A DNA stretch of 64,000 nt from Paenibacillus pinistramenti (GCF_005869875.1 NZ_VAWG01000004.1:228841-292840), one strand, 5' to 3'; shown: positions 42,516 through 50,842, counted from the stretch's first letter. Notes: generated by a model not told the origin, from the letters alone. Numbers and translations are program-made.

Positions 42516-45122
42516 ATGTACGATTCCCTGGGCCGGGTCATTTTGGAAACCAATCCGGACGGAAGCCAGACGCAGGTAACCTATGAGGATGCGAATAACC
42601 GAGTAACCGCTACCTTGCCAAACGGCAGTCAGGTCACTTACCAATACGATCCCTTAGGCAATTTAGTTCAGCAGACCGATGCCTTGGGCAGCACGATACA
42701 AACCTATGATGAGTTTGGACGAATGATCAGCCAAACCGATGCTGAGGGAAACGTTAGTACCTATACCTATGATGCTTATGGCCGGGTTTTAACTGAAAAT
42801 GACGGCACAAGCACGACTGCCTACGCTTATGATGATGTGGCTCGAACTCAAACAACGAAAGATGGCGAAGGTAACCAAATCCGGGAAACCTATGACATCC
42901 TGGGCCGATTGATTAAAACTGAGGAACTAAAAAGCACCGGAAACACTACACTGTCCTCCAGCACCTATGATAACTATGGCCATCTGTTGTCCACTATTGA
43001 TGCCAACAATAATAAAACCAGCTACGGCTATGATGCTGCAGGCAACTTGACTTCTGTTACGGACGCTGAAGGCAAAACGACAAGTTATAAATACGATCTG
43101 CTCGGCAATATGATTCAGCAAACCTATGCGGATGGGCAATTCTTGGCAAATACCTACGACGAAATTGGCCGGCTTTTGAAGACTACCGATCCGCTTAAAC
43201 AATCGGAGACGTACACGTATGACGCTAACAGCAATCTGGTGACCTATGTTGACCGGAAAGGCCAAACGCATGCATACCAGTACAATAACCGAAACTTCCT
43301 GACTCAGGATTCAGCACCGGGAGAAAATATCACCTATACGTATGATGCGATGGGCAACCGAAAGACAATGAAGGACAGCACAGGGACGACGAGTTACGGG
43401 TTCAGCCCGACCGGACAGCTCACCAGCCTCACCTATCCGGACCAAGCTAAGCTGACTTTTGACTATGACAAGCGCGGGATACGCAAAAGTCAGACCTTCA
43501 CCTCGGGCAGCTACAAGTTATCCTTGGAAACGACTTATCAAGGAGCCTCGGCCCTGCCTGGCGGCTTAAACGTAAAGAACACCGCAAGTACATCCATTGC
43601 GAGTCTGACTTATAAATATTTAAAGAATAACAGCTTGCAGCAAACGGCAACGGGAACGGGGCTGACGCATACGCTGACCTATACGGGGCTAAACGTCACG
43701 GGCCTGACTGTGGCAAGCAAAGATACGACGCTGCAGACCTATACGTATGGTTATGATAACAACCGGAATATCACCTCGCAAAAGGATAACGGAACAAGTT
43801 ACACGTATACGTACGATGTGTTGAACCGGATCAAAGCCTCCAGCCAGTTTAACGAGACGTATGGATACGACCAGCGGGACAACCGGAGCAGCTTGACGAG
43901 TGACCGAACCCCTACGATCCCGAGTACAACGACATATCAATATGACAGCCGGAACCGTCTAACAAAGGCAACGGTCAATGGAATCAGCCTAGCGTATACC
44001 TATAACGGGGATGGCCTGATGGTAGGCCGGATCAAAGGCAGCCAAACCACTCGCTATTACTATGATGATCGGGGGCTGCTGGTGGCAGAAGGTAACGTCA
44101 GCGGAAGTACGGTTACGATTGCGTACGGCTACGTATACGACGCGACGGGCCAGTTAGTGGGCCGCCAGTCAGGGACGGAATCCAAGCTGCAGTATTATGT
44201 GACGAACTTGCATGGCGATGTAGTAGAGCTGCGAGATGCGAGTGGCAAACTGCTGAACAGCTACAGCTACGATATTTGGGGCAACCCGGTGATTGTACAG
44301 GAAACGGTGCCGAATGCGCTGCGTTATGCGGGAGAGTATTGGGATGCCGATACCGGACTCCAGTACCTGAGAGCGCGTTGGTATGATCCTTCCACGGCAA
44401 GGTTTATTGGTGAGGATACGTATGAAGGGCAGATTGATAATCCGCTTAGTTTGAATCTTTATACTTATGTGGAGAATAATCCACTTGGTTATGTTGATCC
44501 AACTGGTCATTCACCAAGCTACTTCGACGACGATGAAGCTGCATTTCGTACTACAAACGGTTTTAAACGCTCAGCAGCCCGTACATTTATTGATGAAGAA
44601 TACGCCCCCACCCAATTGGGAGTCAAAATCTATGGAATGGCTCCTGAAGATTTCAATAGACTACCTCCATCTGTGCAAGCAAATGTTCGAGCATCGTTTG
44701 AATATAAAGTGACTCAGTTGAAGAAAGAAGGCATAATTCCTAATATCGGTACTCTAACAGGGTCGTTAAACGGACTGAAGAGTTATGAGAAAACGGTTAT
44801 TGATGATTTACTCAATCAAGGGAAGAATGTCGAGGTACTCCAAACATCAAATCAGCAAGGTGTAAAAACTCCTGATTTAAAGGTGAACGGGGTATTAACC
44901 GAGTTGAAGACTCTAACAGGGACAAGTCTAAATACTGGGGTGACAAGAATACAAGAAGCCTTTAAACAAGGTGCAGCACAGGTAATTATTGATGCAAGAT
45001 CAACGAATCTTTCACTTTCAGATGCCCAAAGTATATTGTCTCGGGCGGCAGGAACATATGCTAATAAAGTCTTGCCTGGAAGCGTTGAAATTTGGATAAA
45101 TGGTAGCATTGTTACTCAATAA
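42516..45122 (+). CDS. Rhs-type toxin, 5'-truncated, with a PD-(D/E)xK nuclease tip (CdiA-CT tRNase-like)
   Basis: An 868-residue protein made almost wholly of YD/Rhs repeats (YDSLGRVILETNPDG, YTYDAYGRV and so on). The Rhs core follows (AGEYWDADTGLQYLRARWYDPSTARF, IDNPLSLNLYTYVENNPLGYVDPTG, about 600-665) and then a variable tip (668-868). The tip ends in GVKTPDLKVNGVLTELKT: Asp787, Glu796 and Lys798 fit the D-x8-E-x-K active site of the PD-(D/E)xK fold as in CdiA C-terminal tRNA nucleases. There is no signal peptide, N-terminal domain or export region, and stop codons lie just upstream, so the 5' part is lost. It may be a truncated or silent Rhs gene. A candidate immunity gene follows 11 bp later. 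Confidence 0.85.
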   Translation: MYDSLGRVILETNPDGSQTQVTYEDANNRVTATLPNGSQVTYQYDPLGNLVQQTDALGSTIQTYDEFGRMISQTDAEGNVSTYTYDAYGRVLTENDGTSTTAYAYDDVARTQTTKDGEGNQIRETYDILGRLIKTEELKSTGNTTLSSSTYDNYGHLLSTIDANNNKTSYGYDAAGNLTSVTDAEGKTTSYKYDLLGNMIQQTYADGQFLANTYDEIGRLLKTTDPLKQSETYTYDANSNLVTYVDRKGQTHAYQYNNRNFLTQDSAPGENITYTYDAMGNRKTMKDSTGTTSYGFSPTGQLTSLTYPDQAKLTFDYDKRGIRKSQTFTSGSYKLSLETTYQGASALPGGLNVKNTASTSIASLTYKYLKNNSLQQTATGTGLTHTLTYTGLNVTGLTVASKDTTLQTYTYGYDNNRNITSQKDNGTSYTYTYDVLNRIKASSQFNETYGYDQRDNRSSLTSDRTPTIPSTTTYQYDSRNRLTKATVNGISLAYTYNGDGLMVGRIKGSQTTRYYYDDRGLLVAEGNVSGSTVTIAYGYVYDATGQLVGRQSGTESKLQYYVTNLHGDVVELRDASGKLLNSYSYDIWGNPVIVQETVPNALRYAGEYWDADTGLQYLRARWYDPSTARFIGEDTYEGQIDNPLSLNLYTYVENNPLGYVDPTGHSPSYFDDDEAAFRTTNGFKRSAARTFIDEEYAPTQLGVKIYGMAPEDFNRLPPSVQANVRASFEYKVTQLKKEGIIPNIGTLTGSLNGLKSYEKTVIDDLLNQGKNVEVLQTSNQQGVKTPDLKVNGVLTELKTLTGTSLNTGVTRIQEAFKQGAAQVIIDARSTNLSLSDAQSILSRAAGTYANKVLPGSVEIWINGSIVTQ

Positions 45123-45133
45123 GGAGTGGGAAA

Positions 45134-45376
45134 ATGGCTCGATTTACATGTAAGTGCGGGGAAATCCTTTCAAATACGTTAGTGCCAAACAATGTACAAT
45201 TACGAGTATATTCAGATGAAGAATGGGATAATATTATTCAAACAGAGTCAATCGATCCATTGTCGCTTCCTTTTCCAAAGAATGATATTTGGCGTTGCTA
45301 CAAATGCGAACGAATTTATGTGTTTGATTGGGAAAGTGGTGCAGTAATAAAAACTTATGTGTTAGATGAACAATGA
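45134..45376 (+). CDS. Candidate immunity protein with a CxC/CxxC zinc-ribbon-like motif
   Basis: An 80-residue acidic protein starting 11 bp after the Rhs stop, with GGAGTGGG before the ATG. Cys6 and Cys8 (CKC) and Cys55 and Cys58 (CYKC) could bind a metal ion; the remainder is predicted beta-rich with an acidic centre (YSDEEWDNIIQ). I recognise no family. Position straight after a nuclease-tipped Rhs gene, small size and negative charge are the standard signs of a cognate immunity protein. This role is inferred. Confidence 0.65.
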   Translation: MARFTCKCGEILSNTLVPNNVQLRVYSDEEWDNIIQTESIDPLSLPFPKNDIWRCYKCERIYVFDWESGAVIKTYVLDEQ

Positions 45377-45389
45377 CTTAGAAGTATGG

Positions 45390-45426
45390 CCACATGCGAG
45401 TGTAACAACTCCATGTGGTTTCTTTT
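45390..45426 (+). terminator. Terminator after the Rhs-immunity pair
   Basis: CCACATG (45390-45396) pairs with CATGTGG (45412-45418), plus GAGTG/AACTC inside, followed by TTTCTTTTT. Confidence 0.75.
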
Positions 45427-45597
45427 TCGACTAACATCAAGAATCCTCGATCTTCTAAGAGAATCAACGATCTGACAAATCAACAGTAAGAGGTAAAATG
45501 ATACCGGACTCCGTTACAAAATGTCGCAGAGGCAACGCTCGAATGTCGCAGCGGCATATGCGGACAGCAGGAGAGGAAAAAAACTGACAAGCAAAAA

Positions 45598-45624
45598 AAC
45601 AGGCCGGGGAAACTGGCCTGTTTT
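45598..45624 (-). terminator. Terminator of the XRE regulator
   Basis: AACAGGCC (45598-45605) and GGCCTGTT (45615-45622), with a T-run on the minus strand. It abuts the stop of the regulator. Confidence 0.8.
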
Positions 45625-45977
45625 CATTGGCGGGGAAATGTCTTGAATATTTCTACGAGCAACTTCTTCGTCATCTGAATATATTGCACGTCTTTTGCTT
45701 TCAGAATCGCGAGCACTTCTTGAATTGCCGCATCCTTCTTGTCCGATACAGGTTGTTGAAACGGCACATCAAATTCAAAGAATACTTTCGGTTCCAGTTC
45801 CAACGCGGCAGCGATCTTGGCTAAGTTCTCCAGAGAAATATTTCGCTCTCCCCGCTCGACACCGCCAATATAGGAATAATGGAAGCCGCAAAGCTCGGCG
45901 AGCTGGTCTTGGGAAAGCCCCTTCGCTTTCCGGCAATCGCGGATTTTAGAGCCTACCAAACTACGAATATCTGCCAC
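45624..45977 (-). CDS. XRE-family transcriptional regulator
   Basis: About 117 residues from GTG 45977 (AGAGG eight bases upstream; GTG 45986 overlaps that site). The Cro/CI helix-turn-helix is clear: KIRDCRKAKGLSQDQLAELCGFHYSYIGGVERGERNISLENLAKIAAAL. A C-terminal helical part may dimerise. It is divergent from the small membrane protein gene at 46116; the inverted repeat between them is the likely operator. This is the typical layout of a mobile-element master repressor. Confidence 0.88.
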   Translation of the reverse strand: MADIRSLVGSKIRDCRKAKGLSQDQLAELCGFHYSYIGGVERGERNISLENLAKIAAALELEPKVFFEFDVPFQQPVSDKKDAAIQEVLAILKAKDVQYIQMTKKLLVEIFKTFPRQ

Positions 45978-46046
45978 AGGCAACACCTCTATTTGAGTGT
46001 AGACAATGGCAGATCAAGGGGTAATGAATAGAAAGGTATTAGATTG

Positions 46047-46083
46047 TATAATACTAAAAAGTATCATTTTCCTGTATACTTTT
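46047..46083 (+). promoter_or_regulatory. Promoter with an inverted-repeat operator between divergent genes
   Basis: An extended -10 (TG TATAAT, about 46045-46052) is followed directly by the 8-bp inverted repeat AAAAGTAT (46057-46064) / ATACTTTT (46076-46083), with an 11-bp spacer. A repressor bound here would block the promoter; the adjacent XRE regulator is the obvious candidate. Confidence 0.5.
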
Positions 46084-46115
46084 GTCTATCATACTTTGGC
46101 GAAGAGGTGCAGAAG

Positions 46116-46397
46116 ATGCAGGAAAAGCGTAATATTCAGACGAAAATTAGCGTGAATGCCAAGAACGACGCCAATGCGGCACAGCAACAGCCAGTAAACA
46201 AGGGGGACGCGTCAAACAACAACGCAGCTTCCAGTGGCAAGAAAACAAAAAATACTTTTCTACAGGGCTGTCTTGGTTGTTTTGGCGTTCTCGTCCTGAT
46301 CGGAATTGTAGCCGTTGTCGCAGTTGCTATGTTTGGTGACAAAAACACTTCCGACGGGTTAGACCCTGCGTTGAACTGCGATGATCGGAACAGATGA
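46116..46397 (+). CDS. Small single-pass membrane protein, N-terminal part of a possibly split gene
   Basis: 93 residues from ATG 46116 (GAGGTG upstream). A polar Asn/Ala/Gln-rich cytoplasmic region is followed by a membrane segment (GCLGCFGVLVLIGIVAVVAVAMF, about 51-73) and a short outside tail. It overlaps the next frame by 17 bp. Similar small proteins of mobile elements are single polypeptides with a membrane anchor and an extracellular domain like that coded by the next frame, so a single-base frameshift near 46390 is likely. Translational coupling is the alternative. Confidence 0.55.
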   Translation: MQEKRNIQTKISVNAKNDANAAQQQPVNKGDASNNNAASSGKKTKNTFLQGCLGCFGVLVLIGIVAVVAVAMFGDKNTSDGLDPALNCDDRNR

Positions 46398-46827
46398 AAC
46401 AAGTGTCGAATCGCAAGTCAGATCGCGTATTACGAAAGCTGTCGGCGCGGAAACCAATATGGGCGAACCGAAAATCATTGATCTGCAAGTGAACGACCAT
46501 GCCGGAACGCTGAAGGACGGCGACAAAATCGTCATCGCTACTTTGCATGGCAACGACAACTTGAGCAATAAGATGATGAAAGGCGGTATGCAACTGGAAT
46601 CGATCAAAGTGTTCAAAGCGTTGTTTGTAATGCCGGATGTAGAAGAAGTCGCGCTCCTCTGGCAGTTCCCGACTACGGATAGCGGGGGCAATTCATCGCT
46701 CAATACGGTACTGAAAATAACGATAACAAAAACAACTGCCAATAAGATCAACTGGAGCGAGTTTGATAAAGACAATTTTGTCAAACTGGCCGACAGCTAC
46801 TGGGAGCTTCCTTCTTTGCGTGAATAA
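46381..46827 (+). CDS. Extracytoplasmic domain, C-terminal part of the possibly split gene
   Basis: 148 residues reading ETSVESQVRSRITKAVG, VNDHAGTLKDGDKIVIATLHG and INWSEFDKDNFVKLADSYW. It is a compact alpha/beta domain without its own signal or membrane segment, which makes no sense alone but fits well behind the membrane anchor of the preceding frame. The first ATG has no good ribosome site. The function is unknown; it belongs to the integrated-element block between two regulators. Confidence 0.5.
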   Translation: MIGTDETSVESQVRSRITKAVGAETNMGEPKIIDLQVNDHAGTLKDGDKIVIATLHGNDNLSNKMMKGGMQLESIKVFKALFVMPDVEEVALLWQFPTTDSGGNSSLNTVLKITITKTTANKINWSEFDKDNFVKLADSYWELPSLRE

Positions 46828-46941
46828 CGGTCATCACCCATTCAAATTGAAATCAATACCATTCTACCGCTTGCCGAAATTGTGCAGGCGGTATTTTTCA
46901 TCCTCGAACCCTATGCAGGTTAATGAACGGAGGTTTTCAGC

Positions 46942-47382
46942 ATGATGAGAGGACAGACCGTCATCTGCGGAGCAAAGACGAGAAAAGGTACCTATTGCAT
47001 AAATATCCCGATGAAAAACGGTCGCTGCCGAATGCACGGCGGCAAAAGCACCGGGCCAAAACAGCCGGATAAATTGAAGGGAAATCAGAATGCTATTGGC
47101 AATAAAAGCAAACTGTCGACCGGGGAATACGAGACGATTACTTGGGGACGACTTGAGGACTGGGAACGGGAATCTATTCGCCAGTATTATGGAATGAAGC
47201 CCGATGAACGGGTAACAGAACCTCTTGAAATAGAATTTGTTCGTCGGGCCAGAATGATGCAACGTATGAATGAATGGGACAAGGACGTAGATAACAATTT
47301 CGATCGCCTACTTCAACTGGAAGATGCGATGACCCGAGTTTCAGGCAGAGTTCTGAAAATGATCGTACAAGAAGTGGTGTAG
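46942..47382 (+). CDS. HGGxSTG-domain protein (terminase small-subunit-like)
   Basis: 146 residues from ATG 46942 (GGAGG eight bases upstream). The N-terminal ICGAKTRKGTYCINIPMKNGRCRMHGGKSTGPK is the zinc-binding HGGxSTG domain (C-G-A-x-T...C...C-R-x-H-G-G-x-S-T-G) common in phage-like proteins, often next to or within small terminase subunits. The rest is helical and polar with no recognised fold. No large terminase or capsid gene is nearby, so this is a stray phage-type gene in the mobile block. Confidence 0.7.
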   Translation: MMRGQTVICGAKTRKGTYCINIPMKNGRCRMHGGKSTGPKQPDKLKGNQNAIGNKSKLSTGEYETITWGRLEDWERESIRQYYGMKPDERVTEPLEIEFVRRARMMQRMNEWDKDVDNNFDRLLQLEDAMTRVSGRVLKMIVQEVV

Positions 47383-47504
47383 CGGTTTCAATTTTGTTAT
47401 TGACCACAGGCGGAAGTCTATGCAATAATGAGTACGCATCAGCGGAGTTCCCGAGTTCCGCTGTAAGCAACTTCTCAACTTACAAACCTAACCTTATCAA
47501 TCTT

Positions 47505-47554
47505 AGGACACTTGATTCTCACCGTTTCAGCGGTGGCATTGAGTGTCCTTTTTG
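47505..47554 (+). terminator. Terminator in the 47.4-47.6 kb gap
   Basis: AGGACACT (47505-47512) and AGTGTCCT (47542-47549) with inner CACCG/CGGTG pairs, followed by TTTTTG. Confidence 0.75.
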
Positions 47555-47627
47555 CATTTGTATGCGAAAAGGACGAAACGACGGTCGACAGTCGGCAAGA
47601 AGCAAAAAAATGATGGGAGATGAAGCA

Positions 47628-48011
47628 ATGAGAAAGTCAGTCAAAAAGATGGGAACGGAAGCATTGTGCTGGGAGGTTGTTCAGACCGAGTTGAACTTGC
47701 AAGCGTGCCAGTCATTCGGAGCGGCCATTCTGTGTTCGATTCAGCAAATGCCGTATGAATGTCGGGAAGTTAGCAATTCGATCATGTCCTCCATTTTGAA
47801 GCTGGAAGCAAGCCAACGCGAAAAGATGGTGCGATTGGAACTGGAGCAAGCTCGTCGGCGACACGATTGTACACCTCCGGATTGTCATTATCTTGGTGCT
47901 GCTCCCGTTTCCACCATAGATCGGTACGATGAAACCGAGCATAGGTTTGAGCCGGCACAGCACCGGAATATGAACGTTAAACACGGCTTAACAAGGCTCG
48001 TCTGGCTCTAA
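47628..48011 (+). CDS. Hypothetical protein of the mobile block
   Basis: About 127 residues from ATG 47628 (GGGAG eight bases upstream). A longer in-frame reading from 47394 is rejected because it crosses a terminator. The central region (CWEVVQTELNLQACQSFGAAILC, then SNSIMSSILKLEASQREKMVRLELEQARRR) is helical with a coiled-coil-like end. The tail has a possible metal-binding set (HDCTPPDCHYLG). I do not recognise it. It converges on, and overlaps by 24 bp, an XRE regulator on the other strand. Confidence 0.5.
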   Translation: MRKSVKKMGTEALCWEVVQTELNLQACQSFGAAILCSIQQMPYECREVSNSIMSSILKLEASQREKMVRLELEQARRRHDCTPPDCHYLGAAPVSTIDRYDETEHRFEPAQHRNMNVKHGLTRLVWL

Positions 48012-48209
48012 CACGATCAGTTCCTCGACGGAAATGTTCAGAGTTGTGCAAAGTGCGGCGATGGTGCTTAGATAAATTCGGCTGGCAGTCGGCTTGCACA
48101 GGTCGCTGACCGTAGACGGACGAAGTCCAGTCAAATGTGCAAGTTCCTGTCGAGTCATCCGGCGCTCATGCAAAATTTCGTTTAACCGGATTCGGACATG
48201 ATGTGACAT
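47988..48209 (-). CDS. Small XRE-family regulator
   Basis: 73 residues from ATG 48209, after GGAGGGGAGGG. It is little more than a Cro/CI helix-turn-helix: VRIRLNEILHERRMTRQELAHLTGLRPSTVSDLCKPTASRIYLSTIAAL. Such minimal regulators are common in integrative elements. It is transcribed away from the serine recombinase gene and could control it. Confidence 0.82.
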   Translation of the reverse strand: MSHHVRIRLNEILHERRMTRQELAHLTGLRPSTVSDLCKPTASRIYLSTIAALCTTLNISVEELIVLEPDEPC

Positions 48210-48419
48210 AGCTTTTCCCTCCCCTCCACAGTTGAATGGTTGCGAACAGTTTACGATCTTTTCTGGAGCGAAAACGAGCATAAACTTACGGGTTGTGCAG
48301 ATTTTGGAAAAGGTCGTATACTACGCATCAACGTTTAACCGTTGACAGATGCCAGTTATCCGCAGAAAACGACGGGAGCGTTAAAGGGACTTTAGTCCGT
48401 GTAACAGGAGGGGATTTTC

Positions 48420-49202
48420 TTGAGGGAGAAAGTCGTCGGCTACGTCCGGGTGTCCACGTATGGGCAGGCGAAGGAAGGCTACAGCTTGACCTATCAGGTG
48501 GAAGAAATCGAGCGGTATTGTCAGCAGAACGGTCTGGATTTGCTGCACATCTACGAGGACAAAGGCATCAGCGGTGCGGCTGTCGATGAGGAAGGGCTGA
48601 CCGTCGAGCGAGAAGGATTGCAAGAAATGCTAGCCGATCTGAAAGGCTGGAACGTATCCGCTGTTGTGGTGCTGAACACGTCGCGGCTATGGCGTTCTGA
48701 CATGGCGAAGGTTCTCATTCAGCGGGAGCTGAAACGCCATAACGTCGATGTAACCGCCATCGAACAGCCAAACTACAGCATTTATGCCCATGACCCGAAC
48801 GATTTCCTCGTCAATGGCATGCTGGAATTGTTAGACCAATATCAGCGGCTCGAAATTGCCTTGAAGCTAAGCCGCGGCCGAAAGAAGAAAGCACAGCAAG
48901 GCGGTTACGCGGGCGGCGGCGTTCCATTTGGTTATCGGGCAATCAAGGGGCAGAAGGCGTTTCAGGTCGACTGGGAGTGTGCCATTATTGTCCATCGGCT
49001 GTTTGAATTGAAAGAATTGTTCCCGCATTGGCCGTTGTCAGAATTCGCCAAGCAACTGAATTACGACGGATACAAGACGGCGCAAGGAAAACCCTTTACG
49101 AAGGTGCAGATCAAACGGATTTTCGACCGGGAGGACTTTTACAAAGGCATCTACAGTTACGGCGGAGTCATAGCTCCGGGTCGCTATACGGCGATTATTT
49201 AG
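48420..49202 (+). CDS. Serine recombinase (resolvase/invertase superfamily)
   Basis: 260 residues from TTG 48420, seven bases after AGGAGGGG. The catalytic N-terminal domain has VVGYVRVSTYGQAKEGYSL (nucleophile Ser of RVST) and VVVLNTSRLWRSD (the conserved Arg region). It is followed by an E-helix and a Recombinase domain with GGVPFGYRAIKG and FTKVQIKRIFDREDFYKGIYSYGG. It lacks the zinc ribbon and coiled coil of long serine integrases and so is a short form. The gene 11 bp downstream may supply a partner helix. It probably integrates, excises or inverts this block. Confidence 0.88.
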   Translation: MREKVVGYVRVSTYGQAKEGYSLTYQVEEIERYCQQNGLDLLHIYEDKGISGAAVDEEGLTVEREGLQEMLADLKGWNVSAVVVLNTSRLWRSDMAKVLIQRELKRHNVDVTAIEQPNYSIYAHDPNDFLVNGMLELLDQYQRLEIALKLSRGRKKKAQQGGYAGGGVPFGYRAIKGQKAFQVDWECAIIVHRLFELKELFPHWPLSEFAKQLNYDGYKTAQGKPFTKVQIKRIFDREDFYKGIYSYGGVIAPGRYTAII

Positions 49203-49213
49203 GAGGCGATGAA

Positions 49214-49468
49214 GTGGAAGACTTGAACGTCCGATACAACCGCCTTGTCGAAAAGGAAGACCAGTTGATAGCGGAAATTGAAACGATTGAAGCCTATTTG
49301 GATGGGATGCTCGGCTATACGCATAAACATGGTGACCGTTTCCAGATGACGATGATCGAGGACATGCTGAACGCTATATATGCGGTAGAAAACGACCGCC
49401 GCCAGCATTTGTTGAACATCCGATTTGAGAAGGCATTATTGTCATGTAGGTTGCAAAAGCAGGTTTGA
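49214..49468 (+). CDS. Small helical protein coupled to the serine recombinase
   Basis: 84 residues from GTG 49214, with AGGAGGCG eight bases upstream, right after the recombinase stop. EDLNVRYNRLVEKEDQLIAEIETIEAYLDGML is a probable coiled coil. The rest (TMIEDMLNAIYAVENDRRQHLLNIRFEKALL) is also helical. I recognise no family. Long serine recombinases have a C-terminal coiled coil that controls directionality, so a separate coiled-coil protein coded next to a short recombinase might play that part. That is speculation from position and shape. Confidence 0.55.
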   Translation: MEDLNVRYNRLVEKEDQLIAEIETIEAYLDGMLGYTHKHGDRFQMTMIEDMLNAIYAVENDRRQHLLNIRFEKALLSCRLQKQV

Positions 49469-49477
49469 AAGATTGAG

Positions 49478-49577
49478 GGGTCAGGCGGCGAGCGTGCAGG
49501 CATTTGCTTACGTATCTTTGCGGCGATCACGTCCGCTCGAACTGAGGATGCAAGCCTTCACGCTAGCCGCCTGACCC
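49478..49577 (+). ncRNA. Long hairpin in the IS110 5' end, candidate bridge-RNA region
   Basis: GGGTCAGGCGGC plus AGCGTG (49478-49496) pairs with CACGCT plus GCCGCCTGACCC (49559-49577): 18 of 19 positions, with a 62-base loop. In IS110/IS621-type elements the noncoding end next to the transposase codes for a bridge RNA that guides target choice. This hairpin lies in exactly that place. The assignment is by position and structure only. Confidence 0.4.
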
Positions 49578-49601
49578 GATAGGGGAAGGAAGTGTTGCAC
49601 G

Positions 49602-50842
49602 TTGACAACGAAACCGACGAAGCATGTGTATGTCGGCGTCGATCTTCATAAGCGGCAGCATGTCGCGGTTATCATCGATTGCTGGAATCGCAAGCTGGGC
49701 GAAGTCGCGGTCGAGAACCGGCCCTCGGCATTTCCGGAATTGGTCAAGGTGGTCAAACGGCATACCAAACGCGGACAAACACCGATCTACGGGCTGGAGG
49801 ATGTCGGCGGGTTCGGGCGGTCACTGGCGGTTTTTCTGCGGGAGGATGGTTATACCGTCAAGGAGGTCAATCCGACGCTTAGCAGCGACAAGCGGAAAAC
49901 ACGGACGACGGTCGAGAAGCACGATAGCTGGGACGCCGAATGCGTGGCACGGGTTGTCCGCGATGAGTGGGACAGCCTGCCGGACGCGAATCCGTTAGAC
50001 CACTACTGGGCTATCGGTCAGATCGTCAAAGTGAGGGCGGGAGAAGCGGCTCATTATTCCGGAAACGTCAGGAGACTCTTCATCAGCAACTGAGCTACCA
50101 TTACCCGAGCTACAAGCAATTTTTCTCGGAGGTGGACGGCAAGACGGCACTGGCATTCTGGGCAAAGTACCCGTCTCCGCGTTGTTTGGAGGAAGTAACC
50201 GAGTCGGAACTGGCAGACTTTCTGAAACAAGAGAGCAACCATTATCTGTCGCTGGCGAAGGCGAGACAGATTCTCCAGCTCGTTGCCGAAGACGGCTGTA
50301 CGAAGCGCGAACACCAGGATCAACGAGACATGCTTGTTCAATCCCTCGTTAGAAGCCTGCGTGCCAGCGCCGATGAAATGACAAAGTTGGAAGCCGAATT
50401 AGGGGTTCTGCTCGGTATTGTAGGTTGTACACTCGACAGCCTGCCGGGCATTGATCGGGTGACAGCAGCTTGTTTCTTGGCGGAGATCGGAGACGTGGAG
50501 CGGTTCGCAAGTGCTGAGAAGCTGGCTCGATTTGCGGGAATTGCTCCAGTCATGTACGGTACGGGAGGAAAGACGAAGAACTACAAGAGCAAGCAGGGAA
50601 ACCGGGTTCTGCATGATTTGTTCAAGCAACTGGCAGTACGTCAATTGGTCGTAGCGAAGAATACGAAACAACCTCGCAACGCCTACCTACTGCATTACTA
50701 TGAACAGAAAATCGCCGAAGGAAAGTCCAAGCGACAAGCGATTGTATGTCTTATGCGCAAGCTGGTCAACGTTGTCTATCATCTTTTGAAGCATAAGACC
50801 GTCTATCAGATGCCAGCTATACCGGAAAAACAAGCAGGATGA
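49602..50842 (+). pseudogene. IS110-family transposase with a frameshift
   Basis: The N-terminal RuvC-like DEDD domain (HVYVGVDLHKRQHVAVII, YGLEDVGGFGRSLAVFL, SWDAECVARVV) reads in one frame to 50093. From about 50050 the protein continues in a second frame (FRKRQETLHQQLSYHYPSYKQFF) to the C-terminal Transposase_20 domain (LPGIDRVTAACFLAEIGD, RFAGIAPVMYGTGGKTKNYKSKQGNRVLHDL). The family does not use programmed frameshifting, so the shift between 50028 and 50055 probably inactivates it. Confidence 0.82.

Noticed and set aside
47394..47627. Longer N-terminus for the hypothetical gene at 47628
   Set aside because: The extension crosses a clear terminator hairpin and has no ribosome site.
49478..49577. 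The long inverted repeat read as terminal repeats of a small transposon
   Set aside because: The two arms enclose only 62 bases and no gene, so they form a hairpin, not element ends.
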